A stretch of DNA of 64,000 nucleotides from DATADW01 sp963733905. Lineage in GTDB: Bacteria; Actinomycetota; Acidimicrobiia; Spongiisociales; DATADW01. The notes beneath the pieces are model-generated. The model saw only the letters and a program-made list of their open reading frames with translations. It did no database searches and was not told where the DNA came from. This document shows, piece by piece, positions 18,612 through 28,477 of the stretch. Position 1 is the stretch's first letter. Every line of letters starts with the position of its first letter. The position numbers and the translations under genes are program-made. The stretch covers positions 310,001 to 374,000 of the forward strand of contig CAVTEU010000006.1 of assembly GCA_963733905.1 (NCBI GenBank), in the 5' to 3' direction.

Positions 18612-18977
18612 CTATCTGGCATCGAGTTCGGCTATCAAGCGCTTGGGCGCTATCAGCCGGTAGCTCTCCTCGACCCAGTCGTACAGGACCTCGTCTGGTG
18701 GGAGATCCTGTTCGAATCGGATCCACACCCAGCCGAACCGGCCCAACCCATAGCCGGACGGTTCAGATCCTGACAAAGCCAGAGCCTGTTCGTGGGAGTC
18801 GTCCAGTTTCACGGTGAAGGCCATCGGCCATTCGTCCGATTCGCCGACACCGAGGAACAGGAAGACCTTCTTGTTGACCTTCACCACCACCTCCTCCCAG
18901 GGGTAGTCCTCCCAGGCCCCCGGCAGGGTGAGGGCGTACCGGCGCAACTTGTCCCGGGTCTCAACCGCCTCGGACAT
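18612..18977 (-). CDS. MmcQ/YjbR family protein
   Basis: A 121-residue protein with the MmcQ/YjbR (CyaY-like) fold. The marks are RRYALTLPGAWEDYPWEEVVVKVNKKVFLFLG at residues 10-42, AFTVKLD near 52, and the closing WVWIRFEQDLPPDEVLYDWVEESYRLIAPK. The family is often annotated as DNA-binding, but the biochemical role is not settled. ATG 18977 sits 8 nt after a TAGCTT box (leaderless pattern). It lies 28 nt upstream of the methyltransferase and is probably co-transcribed with it. Confidence 0.85.
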   Translation of the reverse strand: MSEAVETRDKLRRYALTLPGAWEDYPWEEVVVKVNKKVFLFLGVGESDEWPMAFTVKLDDSHEQALALSGSEPSGYGLGRFGWVWIRFEQDLPPDEVLYDWVEESYRLIAPKRLIAELDAR

Positions 18978-18985
18978 CGGGACCG

Positions 18986-18991
18986 AAGCTA
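18986..18991 (-). promoter_or_regulatory. -10 box TAGCTT of a leaderless promoter for the MmcQ gene
   Basis: On the minus strand TAGCTT is followed after 8 nt by ATG 18977; there is no Shine-Dalgarno sequence. Confidence 0.45.
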
Positions 18992-19093
18992 CCGGTCCGT
19001 TACGAGTGCCAGCCGGATCGAGTCAGTCCGGTCGACCGCCGACGGTCTCTGACAGCACTTTCTGCCGAAGCGGCGCAATCGCACGGGACACCT

Positions 19094-20043
19094 CTACCGA
19101 GGCACTCTCGAAGTGAATGCGATCCCATGTGGCCGGCCCAGCCCGGGATAGTCCCAGGTGTCGACCACCGACCGTGTTCTCATGTCGACGACAACGACGC
19201 CGCCGGTCCCAGTCGTACCACGGTCGAATGTCGCGTAGACGAATCGGCGATTGTCCGACATCGCTGCGAGGTCACCGAATGTATCGGATCCGCCTATCGC
19301 GATGGTCTCGATCAACGTCAGGCTCCTGGTGTCGACGAACGCGAGTTGGGCGGGAGTCCCACGCATGGTCACCACCAGAGTGCGCTCGTCACGGCTGAGC
19401 AGCATCGACTCCGGCTGCGCCCCGACGGCTATATCAGCAACGATGTCGAGGGAGGCAAGGTCGATCACCTTGATGGTCCCCTCGCCCCGTGCCGAAACAA
19501 AGAGACGGCTTTCCCTGCGGTTGGACAACACCTCGCTTGGTTGCACGATGCCGCCGATGCTGAATTCGATGGCTCCGGTCGAAGTGTCTGACTGCGGTGA
19601 CCTCATCACCGGTCTCGTGTGCGACATAGACGGTGACCCCATCGCGTCCGAAATATCCAGCGTGGGCGCGGGCATCGGGGTTATCGCTCGATTCGAACAC
19701 CTGACGTCAGATCGCTAGCGGCGTCGATAACGCCGATCTGATTCGATCCGACCAGCCCAACGACAATCGCCCGTCCGTTGCGACTCGGCTCGAGATGGTG
19801 GGGACGCGGTCCGAGCGTGATCTCCCGGGCGGCAAGCGTCCGCGTTGACAGGATCGAGATCGTGTCCTCCGACTCGTTGCTGACGTACGCCTGATTGGTC
19901 CGGTTCGAGACGCCTACCTCATGAGCGCCGAGACCGGTCGGGACGGTTGCCAGCGGCTCCCCCGAGTCGGCCTCGAACACGGTCACCTCGCCCAATTCGC
20001 GATTGACGACCCAGATCGCTCCCGCCCGACGTTGGCCGCTCAT
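19094..20043 (-). CDS. YVTN/YncE-type beta-propeller protein (frameshifted)
   Basis: Across three frames the minus strand encodes about 315 residues of repeated propeller blades: WVVNRELGEVTVFEADSGEP, AYVSNESEDTISILSTRT, VSARGEGTIKVIDLASLDIV, VTMRGTPAQLAFVDTRSLT and VYATFDRGTTGTGGVVVVD. Each follows the YVTN pattern of a strand, a variable turn and a (V/I)D(T/A) ending. Frame changes lie near 19685 and 19590. No signal peptide is seen, unusual for YncE relatives, which are often exported; ATG 20043 follows AGGAGAACGTCG, a good ribosome site. It may bind surface or redox partners; no function can be assigned. Confidence 0.75.
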
Positions 20044-20333
20044 CGACGTTCTCCTGGCCGTCCGCAACCATCGTCGGAACCAGCGAGCCAGCGCGCATAT
20101 GGACGGCGATCACAAGGTTCACTCTTCGGATCGACCGCCGTCGGTCGTGGCACACCTGATGAGCCGGGCCGATGCGTGATGGCTCCCACGGCATACCCCT
20201 TTCGTCGAATGTGACGATACGCCGTGCGCTCAACGCCGGGGAGCTAGGAGACTTACCGGTCAGGGAAATGCTCGGCCAGTTGGTGACACGATGGACCGCG
20301 TGGCGGAGCATCTTCTGACCGAGCCACGACCTC
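20044..20333. other. Intergenic region, nothing recognised
   Basis: About 290 nt between two minus-strand genes. Open frames cross it but show no family resemblance and have atypical composition. It would contain the propeller gene's promoter; I see no clear boxes, hairpin or repeat. Confidence 0.4.
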
Positions 20334-20540
20334 TCACCCGTGGAGGCGGGCGGTGACCTCCCCGGTTGCGGCCACGGCGACGGCCACGGGCACGGCGGCG
20401 ATGCCGTACTTTCGGCCCAGGTCGGGCCGCCGGGAGACATCCACCTCCACCACCGGGCGGCTCTCGCTACGAAGCTGCTCGGCCAGCGTCTGGCAGTCCG
20501 TGCACCAGGGGTGGGTGAATTGGACCACGATGCTCCTCAT
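20334..20540 (-). CDS. Small thioredoxin-fold protein (WCTDC)
   Basis: A 68-residue thioredoxin-like protein with strand IVVQFTHPWCTDCQTL (active site CTDC at about residues 13-16), helix, VVEVDVSRRPDLGRKYGI, then AAVPVAVAVAATGEV, which holds the cis-Pro (AVP). It lacks the N-terminal strand of full thioredoxin. It overlaps the DUF4395 gene by 74 nt in another frame. Such a long overlap, plus the indel load of this sequence, makes a single DUF4395-thioredoxin fusion quite possible. Confidence 0.65.
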   Translation of the reverse strand: MRSIVVQFTHPWCTDCQTLAEQLRSESRPVVEVDVSRRPDLGRKYGIAAVPVAVAVAATGEVTARLHG

Positions 20541-21057
20541 CGGGGAGCGGTCCGTCCAGGTCGGCCAGATCCACTCGTCGCAACTGACCTTTCCGCACCC
20601 GGCGCAGCCGTGCCCCCCACTTGTAGAGCTCGCACCCCACGCAGAGCCCGGTGGCGGCGGCAAGCAGAGCGAGACCGGCAACGAGGAGCCCCAGCGCCCA
20701 TCCAGCAACGGTGAGACCGACCAGATGGAGGATGCTGGCGGCGGTGAGCACGACCGCACCGACGGTGTTGGCGAACCGTGGCGGGCGGGAGTCCTCGATC
20801 GCACCTTCCCCGACCCTGGGCTGGACCCACTCGAAGTAGGCGACGCACGGCAGGCAGTAGCGGCGACCGAACAGGAGCCCGACTACAAGCTGCGCGGCGA
20901 GGATCGCCAGCAGCGGCCACCAGTCGAGGAGAAATGCGATCAGCGCAAGCGAGCCGATCACGGCTTGGTTGAAGCGGGGGGCCCGCGAGTCGATTACTTC
21001 TGTGTCTCGGTAGGGATCGGCTGTCCGCACCGGTGCATCGGCGGTACGGGCGGTCAT
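20467..21057 (-). CDS. DUF4395 membrane protein
   Basis: Up to 196 residues, with four transmembrane helices: residues 33-50 (IGSLALIAFLLDWW), 50-65 (LLAILAAQLVVGLLF), and a pair after residue 95 (TVGAVVLTAASILHLVGL, ALGLLVAGLALLAAATGLC). The DUF4395 marks are IDSRAPRFNQAVIG at the start, the paired Cys motif FGRRYCLPCVAYF near residue 70, and GLCVGCELYKW near residue 145. The two CxxC motifs and the adjoining thioredoxin domain point to membrane thiol or sulfur chemistry (inference). The last 25 residues after RVDLADLDG are probably out of frame. Confidence 0.75.
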   Translation of the reverse strand: MTARTADAPVRTADPYRDTEVIDSRAPRFNQAVIGSLALIAFLLDWWPLLAILAAQLVVGLLFGRRYCLPCVAYFEWVQPRVGEGAIEDSRPPRFANTVGAVVLTAASILHLVGLTVAGWALGLLVAGLALLAAATGLCVGCELYKWGARLRRVRKGQLRRVDLADLDGPLPDEEHRGPIHPPLVHGLPDAGRAAS

Positions 21058-21121
21058 GGTCGAGCCGGACGGGGGTGATGCGACGGGATCATCAGGACGC
21101 TCCTCGGGGATCAGGGGCGGG

Positions 21122-21164
21122 CTGAGACGCGGGGCGAACCGGGCTTCCGGGTGGTGCGTCTCAG
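21122..21164 (-). promoter_or_regulatory. Leader hairpin upstream of DUF4395 gene
   Basis: CTGAGACGC (21122-21130) and GCGTCTCAG (21156-21164) form a perfect 9-bp stem around a 25-nt GC-rich loop, about 65-105 nt upstream of the DUF4395 start. It could be a structured 5' leader. I do not recognise a known riboswitch in it; the CTGAGA string alone is not enough to call TPP. Confidence 0.3.
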
Positions 21165-21288
21165 GAGCGCCGGCAACCGAGCCAGGCGTCCGGGTCGATC
21201 ACCCGGAAGTTGGGACACCGCCGCTCAGGTCGCATCGAGGCGATGCTAGCCAACCGGGTGGCGGCTCCGGTGTCGGCGCTCGACCTGT

Positions 21289-22407
21289 TCACACGACGAT
21301 CCAGCCGAGGTCGCGGTCGAGGATCGAGGCGAGCCGGTCCACCTCGTCGCCGAGGGCACGTCGCGGCACCCTTCCTGCCTCCTTGAACCACGAGATTCTT
21401 GCCTGGTCACCGTCCAGTTCCCAGGTGCCGCAGACCACACCCTTCGATACGACGACCGGGGCGATCCAGCCGCTCTGCCTGCTCACGTCGGGTCGGCGTC
21501 CTGTAGGGATCACATGGGGGTCCTTGGTGCCCGGACCGAGCACGTACTGATCGAACCCGGGGAGGAGCCTCACCGCCGGAGGTCGGGGCGGTGGAGGCAA
21601 GGTCGTCGAGGTGCTCGGTCATGATGAAGGCAGCGCTCCCCCTCGACATCGACCTCGGTCAGCCGGTCGCCGAGCCCTTCGAACCAGTCACGAAGCGTGC
21701 GCTTGCCGAACCAACCACCCGCCAGCCAGGTCCCGAATGCGTCGGCGGTCGCCGGTCCGTAGGCGCCGAGGTAGGTGGCGATGGCGACCGGGGCAGCCTC
21801 GTCCGGATCGGGTAGGCCGGACCAGCGGTCGCTGGCCGACTCGGGAAGGGTGAACGTCACCCGATTGCCTCGCTGTGGTCCGAAGCAGAGATCACCCTGC
21901 CATGCGAGCGGTTTGAGCAATGTCCCCCAACCAGATGCGAGCACTTCTCCCACGTGGGCGAGACGACGCTTCTTCGTCACCGCGGCGATGAGCTCCTCCC
22001 GGGTGAGGACCTCGCCGTCGAGAGCCTGGCGGACCACCCCGCGCAGCGCCTCGACGTCAGCGGGGCTGACGCCGAAATACTTCTGCCAGCTGGGGCGCTC
22101 CCACGACCGGCCCGATGCCATCAGCGAGAGAAAGGCACCGCCCTCCTCGGGGGTGAGCAGGTGGAGCGTCCCTCGCATCGCCCACGTCTTGATCAGCCGG
22201 CCGCGGGAGAGCGCGGCGGCGACCTCGCCCTTGCGCGACTTGACGCGCCGCACCCGTACCGCAAGCTCGGCGGACGATGCGACCTGTGCCTGAACGCCAC
22301 CGAGACGGCGCACCACCGCCGGCCACCGGCACCGTTCCCACCGGGTCGAGCAACTGCCTCTTCAACCGCCAGGCGAGCGCCTGCGGCCAGGTCACTTCGA
22401 CAGGCAT
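21289..22407 (-). CDS. Winged-helix DNA-binding protein, YcaQ/AlkX-like (frameshifted)
   Basis: Reads through three frame changes as one protein of about 370 residues of the HTH_42 (winged helix DNA-binding domain, PF06224) family. Blocks in order are EVTWPQALAWRLKRQLLDP, VVRRLGGVQAQVASSAELAV, LIKTWAMRGTLHLLTPEE near residue 75, PATADAFGTWLAGGWFGKR near residue 225, then FIMTEHLDDLA, VRLLPGFDQYVLGPGTKD and GWIAPVVVSKGVVCGTWEL. The relatives YcaQ and AlkX are DNA glycosylases for interstrand crosslinks; the family's QSR/QAQ region is here GVQAQVASS. Frame changes are near 22325, 21640 and 21590. ATG 22407 sits 7 nt after TACCCT. Confidence 0.8.
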
Positions 22408-22414
22408 CGTGCGG

Positions 22415-22420
22415 AGGGTA
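22415..22420 (-). promoter_or_regulatory. -10 box TACCCT of a leaderless promoter (winged-helix gene)
   Basis: Minus strand: TACCCT, then CCGCACG, then ATG 22407. This is the same hexamer as before 3215 and 60866. Confidence 0.5.
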
Positions 22421-22437
22421 TCGGTGAGCCAACGGCA

Positions 22438-22468
22438 ACGGCAGACGGCGGACGGCGGACGGCAGACG
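22438..22468. repeat. Tandem 7-bp repeat (CGGCRGA)n
   Basis: About four copies of a 7-bp unit (CGGCAGA/CGGCGGA) between divergent genes. The same unit, inverted, is at 30958-30983, and a related period-7 repeat is at 41646-41679. Confidence 0.7.
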
Positions 22469-22577
22469 TGCAGCACCGTCGGAGAGCGGGAGCCCCGACC
22501 CGCCTCACGCGCGAGAGCCTCGCCGTGAGGGACGGCATCTGGGGCGGAAGTAGGCGGGACCGCGGACGCTTCCTCTC

Positions 22578-22583
22578 TAGGCT
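22578..22583 (+). promoter_or_regulatory. -10 box TAGGCT of a leaderless promoter for the cyclase gene
   Basis: TAGGCT, then CTGGGC, then GTG 22590 (6-nt spacing), with no Shine-Dalgarno. It fixes the cyclase start. Confidence 0.5.
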
Positions 22584-22589
22584 CTGGGC

Positions 22590-25500
22590 GTGCCGACCCC
22601 CTCGTTGCACCCCTACCTCTCTCGGCTCGTCCGGGAGTGGGACGATGTTGCTCCCGGGGCCCTGCACCGGGCCATCGAGGGGTCGATGGTCATGGTGGAT
22701 GTCTCCGGGTTCACCTCGATGTCGGAGAGGCTGGCCCGGCACGGGAAGGTGGGCGCCGAGGAAGTCACCGAGGTCATCGGCAGCACCTTCGAGCGGCTGC
22801 TCGCCGAGGCATATGCCTTCGGCGCCACCCTGGTCAAGTTTGGTGGCGACGCCCTGCTCCTCTTCTTCCGGGGGGAGGGACACCCCCAACGGGCATGCGC
22901 CGCGGCCCACGAGATGCGTCACGCCCTGCGCGATATCGGTGTGTTCAGGACCACGGCGGGCCAGGTCAGGCTGCGGATGTCGGTAGGGGTCCACACCGGC
23001 TCGTTCGACTTCTTCATGGTGGGTGATTCGCACCGGGAGCTGATTGATTGCCGGACCTGCGGCGACGGCGACGATCATGGCGGAGAAGATCGCCGGGGCA
23101 GGGCAGATCGTCATCACGCCGGCCACCGCGGCCGAACTACCCAAGCGAGCCATCGGCAAGAGCGTCGAAACCGGATTCCTTCTCGCCGGGCACGTCGCCG
23201 CCCCAGGGTGGACATCGACGTGGCGCAGCCCAATCCACTGTTGACGCAGTTCGTCCCGCTTGGCCCTTCGCGAACCGTTGCTCGCCGGGCAGGTCGAGCC
23301 GGAGCACCGGCCGGCGGTGGTCACCTTCCTCTCCTTCACCGACTTCGACCGGCTGATCCTCGGCGATGGGCCCGAAGCGGCGGCGCTGGCGCTAGACCGA
23401 CTGGTGAGGACGGTGCAGACCGCAGTCGACCGGCACTCGGTCACCTTTCTCGCATCGGATGCAGTCCGGCGACGGCGGCAAGATCATCCTCACTTCGGGC
23501 GTCCCGCAGACCACTGGGTTCGATGCCGAGGAGATGCTTCTCGCCGCCTATGAGATCGCCCATGCGCCGCTCGACGTCCCGGTACATATCGGGGTCAACT
23601 GGGGGCCGGTGTTCGCCGGCGAGGTAGGGCCGGGTTACCGCCGGACCTACACGGTCATGGGAGACACGGTCAACCTCGCCGCCAGGCTGATGGCGCAGGC
23701 GGGACCGGGGGAGGTGCTGGCCACACGGGATGTCCTCGGTCTCTCCCGCACCCTGTTCTTGACCGAGCGGCGCGAGCCATTCCACGTCAAGGGAAAGCAG
23801 CACCCGGTCACCGCTCATGAGGTGGGTGCCCCCTGCGGCACCCGCGAGGCCGCCGATGCCGGGATCCCGCTCATCGGGCGCGACGAGGAGCTGGCAGCGT
23901 TGGAGGATTCCTGGCGATCGGCCGAGGCCTCCGAGGGAAGGCTGGTCGACCTCGTTGCCGAGCCGGGGATGGGGAAGAGCCGGCTTCTCCAGGAGTTCCT
24001 CGTCCGTATCGGCGATGCCCGTGTTGTGACCGCAGAATGCCGCCTCTACCAGGCAGGGACGCCCTATTTCCCGGTGAGGACCCTGCTTGCGGACCTTGTT
24101 GGCACTACGGGCATGGGTCCGGAAGAAACGGAGGCGGTGCTGCGCGATGTCGTACAGCGCGTCGCCCCAGAGTTGACGCAATGGCTGTCGCTCCTCGGGG
24201 TTGTGCTCGACCTCGACATCGAGGAATCCTCAGCGGTGGCCCAACTCGACGATCAGTTTCGACCGGTCCGCACCGCAATTGCCGTCGTGTCGCTCATGGT
24301 CGCTCTGGTCAGAGCTCCGACCCTCTTCGTCATCGAAGACGCCCATTGGATGGACGAGGCGTCCCAGGAGGTCCTTGGCGCGTTGCTGGCCGAGCTTGGC
24401 GAGCGGCCGTGGATGTTCGTCCTCACTCGCAGGCCAGGTGAACAGGGCTCTCTCGCCACGGACTCGGTGGTGACAACGGTCGTCGAGTTGCAGCCGCTCT
24501 CCCGGCAGCAGGCGGAGACGCTGATCGCCGCCGCCACTGCAGACCGGCCTCTACTGCCACGGCAGATGGCGAGCTTGGCGGAGCGGGCGGAGGGCAACCC
24601 GCTGTTCCTGATCGAGCTGCTCAACGCCCTGCGGCAGGGAGGGAACGTCGAGACGTTGCCCCGCTCGGTCGAGGGCCTCATCTCGGCTCGCATCGACCGG
24701 CTCCCCTCGACCGACCGCAACCTGCTGCGGCGGGTCGCCGTCCTCGGGAACGAGTTCGATGCCGATCACACCGGCTGGGTGCTGCCTGCGATCCCGACGG
24801 AAGCGCGGCTCAGGGCGTTCCGGCGGTTGGGTGCCTTCCTCAACCTGAGCGCCAACGGATGGGTCGAGTTCCAGCATGCGCTGATCCGCGACGTCGCATA
24901 TGAGGAGCTTCCGTTCAAGACGCGGCTCGAGCTCCACGCCAATGTGGGCGACTCGATATGTGCCACCTCGGAGGGACAGCCCGAAGCCCATGCCGCCTTG
25001 CTCTCGCTCCATTACTTCGCGGCGAGACGATGGAACGACGCCTGGCGGTTCTCGCTGCTTGCCGGCGACGGTGCCAAGGAGATATACGCCAACCTCGAAG
25101 CGGCGCGCTTCTACGAGCGCGCCGCAGAGGCGGCACGTTTCATGCCGATGATCGGGCATACGGCGAGGGCCGAAGTCCTCCGCTCGCTGGGGGACGTCAA
25201 GGAGCGGGCGGGGCTCTTCATCGAGGCGGTGGAGGCGTACCGGCGGGCCTCGCAACTCACCGACGACCCCGTTGCGCTGGCCGATCTCAAGCTGCAAGCG
25301 GGCGGTGGTCCGGATGCGGCTGGGATCGTTCAGCCAGGCGCTACGCGACGTCTCCGCGGGTCAGCGGCTGCTCGAGGGAGTCAACTCGGTCGAGGCCTCC
25401 CGGGTGCGGGCACAACTCCTGGCGCACGGCGCCCAGGTGAGGATGGCCCAGGAACAGGACAGGATGGCCATCGAGATGGCCCAGCGCGCCATTGCCGAGG

Positions 25501-26354
25501 CCGAGGCGGCGGACGAGAAGCAGGCGCTCGCCGTCGCCTATGCGGTGCTCGACACCTCGTACCGGTGGCTCGGTGAGACCGACAAGGCGGTATACGCCCC
25601 CATGGCCCGCCGGTTGTACGAGGAGTTGGGCGATCTCTCCGGGCAGGCGACGTTGACCGGCAACCTCGGGATCGCGGCCTATTTCGAGGGGCGCTGGAAC
25701 GACGCCATCCGTCTTTACGAGGAGAGCCGGGACAACCATCTGAAGGCGGGCAACGAGGTCCAGGCGGCCATATGGTCGGCGAACATCGCCGAGGTCCTCA
25801 TCAACCAGGGGAAGATGGCGGCGGCGGAGGCATTGCTGGTCGAGGCGGTGCCGACGCTCGCCGCCGCGGGTCTCGACTCGGTCGCCTTCGCCGAGGTGCA
25901 GATGGGCCGCGTGCTGGCAAGTCGTGGTCAGCTCACCGAGGCGATGACGATGATCGGGCGGGCGCTCGACCACATCAAGGAGATGGGTCAGTCGATCACC
26001 GCCATCGACGCAACGGTCGAGTTGGCGTCATCCCTCGTGTCTGCTGGCCAGCTCGAGGAAGCCATCGACAAGCTCGGTGGCGCCGGCACACGCTCGGCGG
26101 CTGCGGAGGCCTATGGGGCGAGGCTCCACCGGGTGCGGGCCCGGGCGCTATCTGCCATGGGCCGTGACGACGAGGCTCAGTTGGAGCTTCTCAGGGGTCT
26201 CGAGGTCGCCGATCGCCGCCAGGACCCTTACGAAAAGGCGATGCTCACCCTGGCCCTCGCCGACCTGGAGCATCGTCTCGGGCAGCCGGTGGACGACACC
26301 GCCATCGATGAGGCGAGGCGGACGCTCGCAGATCTCGGCGTCGAATTCGCCTAA
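22590..26354 (+). CDS. Soluble adenylyl cyclase-like protein: two cyclase domains, ATPase, TPR (frameshifted)
   Basis: One protein of about 1250 residues, spread over three frames by five indels (near 23045, 23205, 23262, 23458 and 25305). Cyclase domain 1 keeps both metal-binding Asp (D37 in VMVDVSGFTS, D87 in VKFGGDALL) and K83, but its later half has no NxxxR motif. Cyclase domain 2 has lost the first Asp (VTFLSFTDF) but keeps the transition-state Asn and Arg (VMGDTVNLAARL). The two domains would build one active site, as in mammalian ADCY10. Then come Walker A (AEPGMGKSRLL) and Walker B (LFVIEDAHWMD) of an NTPase, and many TPR-like helices (LGIAAYFEGRWNDAIRLYEE). It probably makes cAMP; the signal it senses is unknown. 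GTG 22590 is leaderless (TAGGCT, 6 nt). A strong hairpin follows the stop. Confidence 0.88.
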
Positions 26355-26360
26355 GGCCCG

Positions 26361-26391
26361 TCTTCCCCCTCCCTGCACGGGAGGGGGAAGA
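26361..26391. terminator. Perfect 13-bp hairpin between convergent genes
   Basis: TCTTCCCCCTCCC (26361-26373) pairs fully with GGGAGGGGGAAGA (26379-26391) around loop TGCAC. There is no T-tract on either side. It stands between the cyclase stop and the end of the secreted-protein gene, so it can serve both strands. Confidence 0.7.
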
Positions 26392-26404
26392 TCGGCGCTG
26401 TTGC

Positions 26405-27701
26405 TTACCGCTTGCCCCGGGTGGGGTCACCCAGGAACTGCCAGACCTCGAACTCATCGACCTGGACGTCGAATTCCGAGCCGGGCGGGTTCCGTCGTGA
26501 TGTCGATCTGCCGATCCGACGGCAGTCGGGCACAGCGGCGTTGGGCTGCCCCGCTTCGCAGTCAACGCCCACCACCGGCTCGCCGCCCGGTTGGAGGATC
26601 ACCAAGGTCGGCTGGATTCAGCGTCCCGTCCGGCTAGTAGTTCAACACATAGGGGAGCCAGTCGATCTCCTCGGTGAACACCACCGTCCCGTCGGGGGCT
26701 CCGCCGAAGACGACGAACTGCGTGAACTCCTCGTCGGGGCTGACTCCCACGTCGAACGGATATGCCTGTGCCGGCGAGGAGCACTCCTCGCGGCAGCGTC
26801 ACCGTTGCCGACGGCTTGCCTTCCTCGTCGATGGTGGCCGACCGGGGTCTGCCGCACCCGAGCACGACGGCGAGGTGGTTGCCGAAGTTGACCCCGTGGC
26901 CGGGGCATTGGAGAGGGTTACGGTGTGGCCGGCCGGGGCCAGGTCCGTCCCAGACCGGTGCAGTCGTCGTTTCCCGATGGCGCCGACTGCTGCCAGACGA
27001 AATGGTGCCGCTTGCGTCTTGAGGACCTCGCAAACCACGAAGGTGCCCGGCGCCGAGCATCCATCGAGTAGTTGCCGTCGGTGTCGGTCACCGCCGACGC
27101 CACCTCCTCCCCGTCTCTGGAACGCCACGATGGTCCAGTTGGCCAGACCCTCCTCGACCTCACCGTTGTCGTTGTCCAGCTCACCATCGGTGTCACGGTC
27201 GTGGAACTTGGTGCCCGAGATCGACAGCGGAGGCGGCTCGTCGTAGCAGATGGTGACGTGGCTGAGATTGTCGTACCTGTTCCCCTTCGGTGGGGCGTGC
27301 AGCACCGTGTCAGAGGTCTGCGGCCCGACCGCCGAAGCGAGATAGTCGTAGTGGTTCGAATTCGTTCCGCCCTTGACCACCACGTCGAATGCCACCCACC
27401 CCGGCGTGTTGATGGTGAAGTTGACGGTGCGCTGTGACGTGTTGACCACCAGGTTGACCACCACTCCGGTGGCCGGGTCGGTGTAGCTGCGGGTCATCGG
27501 ACTGGGGATGCGAAGCGAGTGGGTGGCCTCGGTGCCGACCACAGGGTCAGTGCAGTCATCGCCTCCGAAGTGGGGAATGATCGTCGGCTGGACGCCGTCG
27601 CCCGACGGGTTGTTGGGCCGGGGCGCGGCCGCCGCCGGTGCCAGAGTCATAACCAAGGCACCAATGAGCGCGCCCAACACTAGTCCTCGAACAGTCTTCA
27701 T
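26405..27701 (-). CDS. Secreted protein with SdrD B-like (prealbumin-like) domain (heavily frameshifted)
   Basis: ATG 27701 follows GAGGAGGGCGGG and opens a clear signal peptide (KTVRGLVLGALIGALVMTLAPAAAA). The mature N-terminal half is unrecognised and beta-rich (VVNLVVNTSQRTVNFTINTP). From about residue 180 an SdrD B-like domain follows: ISGTKFHDRDTDGELDNDNG, then GLANWTIVAF, VTDTDGNYSMD and GTFVVCEVL. At least five frame changes lie below 27110. A TAG at 26634-26636 ends one frame after DWLPYVLNY, but PDGTLNPADLVILQPGGEP directly after it suggests the gene goes on to 26405. About 430 residues if corrected. SdrD B domains are rigid spacers in surface or secreted proteins; no sortase motif or membrane anchor is seen. 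Confidence 0.7.
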
Positions 27702-28035
27702 CCCGCCCTCCTCGTCTCCCTTGAGCAGGAACCATAGCGGAGTCGGACGACTAATCCGCCGAAATGGCGGATCAGGGCGGAGCCGTGCGGCATCACCGAC
27801 CGTCGGCGAAGTCCGCCAGGCGACTACTCGATCAGCCCATCGGTGAGCCCCGGTGGCGTGACGAGCCCGTGGCGATCTCACCGGAGATGGCACGCACCAC
27901 TCATCCAGTCGTCGCCAGCGGTCAGCGACGTCGGGCGGTGTCCGCCTCGACCAGCGACCTACAGGGCGATCGACCGATCGTCACCGTCTGACTGCGCCGA
28001 GTAGGTTCCCGCCAAGACGAGTCGAGGAGGAGCCA
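27702..28035. other. Divergent intergenic region with small hairpin
   Basis: 334 nt between the secreted-protein gene (-) and the DUF6325 gene (+), so it must hold two promoters. A perfect 7-bp hairpin (ATCCGCC 27754-27760 / GGCGGAT 27766-27772, loop GAAAT) lies near the secreted-protein side. GAGGAGGAG just before 28036 is that gene's ribosome site. No gene is seen. Confidence 0.5.
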
Positions 28036-28467
28036 ATGGAAGATGACATGATCGTCGGGCCCGTCGAGTTGGCGGTGATCGGCTTCCCGGAGACCCGCTT
28101 CACCGGCGCCATCGCCCCGGCGCTGGCGGACCTCGTCGAGAGAGGGGTCGTCTCGATCCTCGACCTGGTGTTCGTGACCAAGGACGAGGACGGGAACGTC
28201 CTCGGGATCGAACTGAACGAGATGGAGGATCCTGCAGCGTTCGACGATGTCGAGGGTGAGGTCAACGGACTGCTCAGCGACGAGGATCTTCAAGCGGCAA
28301 GCGAGTTGCTCGACCCGGGTAGCTCCGCAGCTCTCATCGTGTGGGAGAACACCTGGGCGCGGACGCTGGTGAATGCCATCCTCGAAGCAGGCGGGCATTT
28401 GGTCGCCCACGACCGGCTGGATGCTGAGACCGTCAAGCAGGCATTGGCAGCAGCTCAGAGCGAATGA
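28036..28467 (+). CDS. DUF6325 family protein
   Basis: A 143-residue cytoplasmic protein. The alternating strand/helix pattern begins MIVGPVELAVIGFPETRFTG and continues VVSILDLVFVTKDEDGNVLGIEL, then ALIVWENTWARTLVNAILEAGGHLV. This is the conserved layout of the actinobacterial DUF6325 (DUF1269-like) family, whose function is unknown. The ribosome site GAGGAGGAG is 5 nt before ATG. The SHOCT-domain gene follows after 10 nt; the pair recurs in actinobacteria. Confidence 0.75.
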   Translation: MEDDMIVGPVELAVIGFPETRFTGAIAPALADLVERGVVSILDLVFVTKDEDGNVLGIELNEMEDPAAFDDVEGEVNGLLSDEDLQAASELLDPGSSAALIVWENTWARTLVNAILEAGGHLVAHDRLDAETVKQALAAAQSE

Positions 28468-28477
28468 GGAGGATCAG

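Noticed and set aside
21122..21164. A TPP riboswitch, because of the CTGAGA string
   Set aside because: The conserved second half of the THI element is missing and the downstream gene is not a thiamine gene. It is kept only as a hairpin.
22590..26354. Real gene decay of the cyclase into several small genes
   Set aside because: All catalytic and Walker motifs are intact in order across frames, the pieces join without lost residues, and the same kind of indel hits essential genes nearby.
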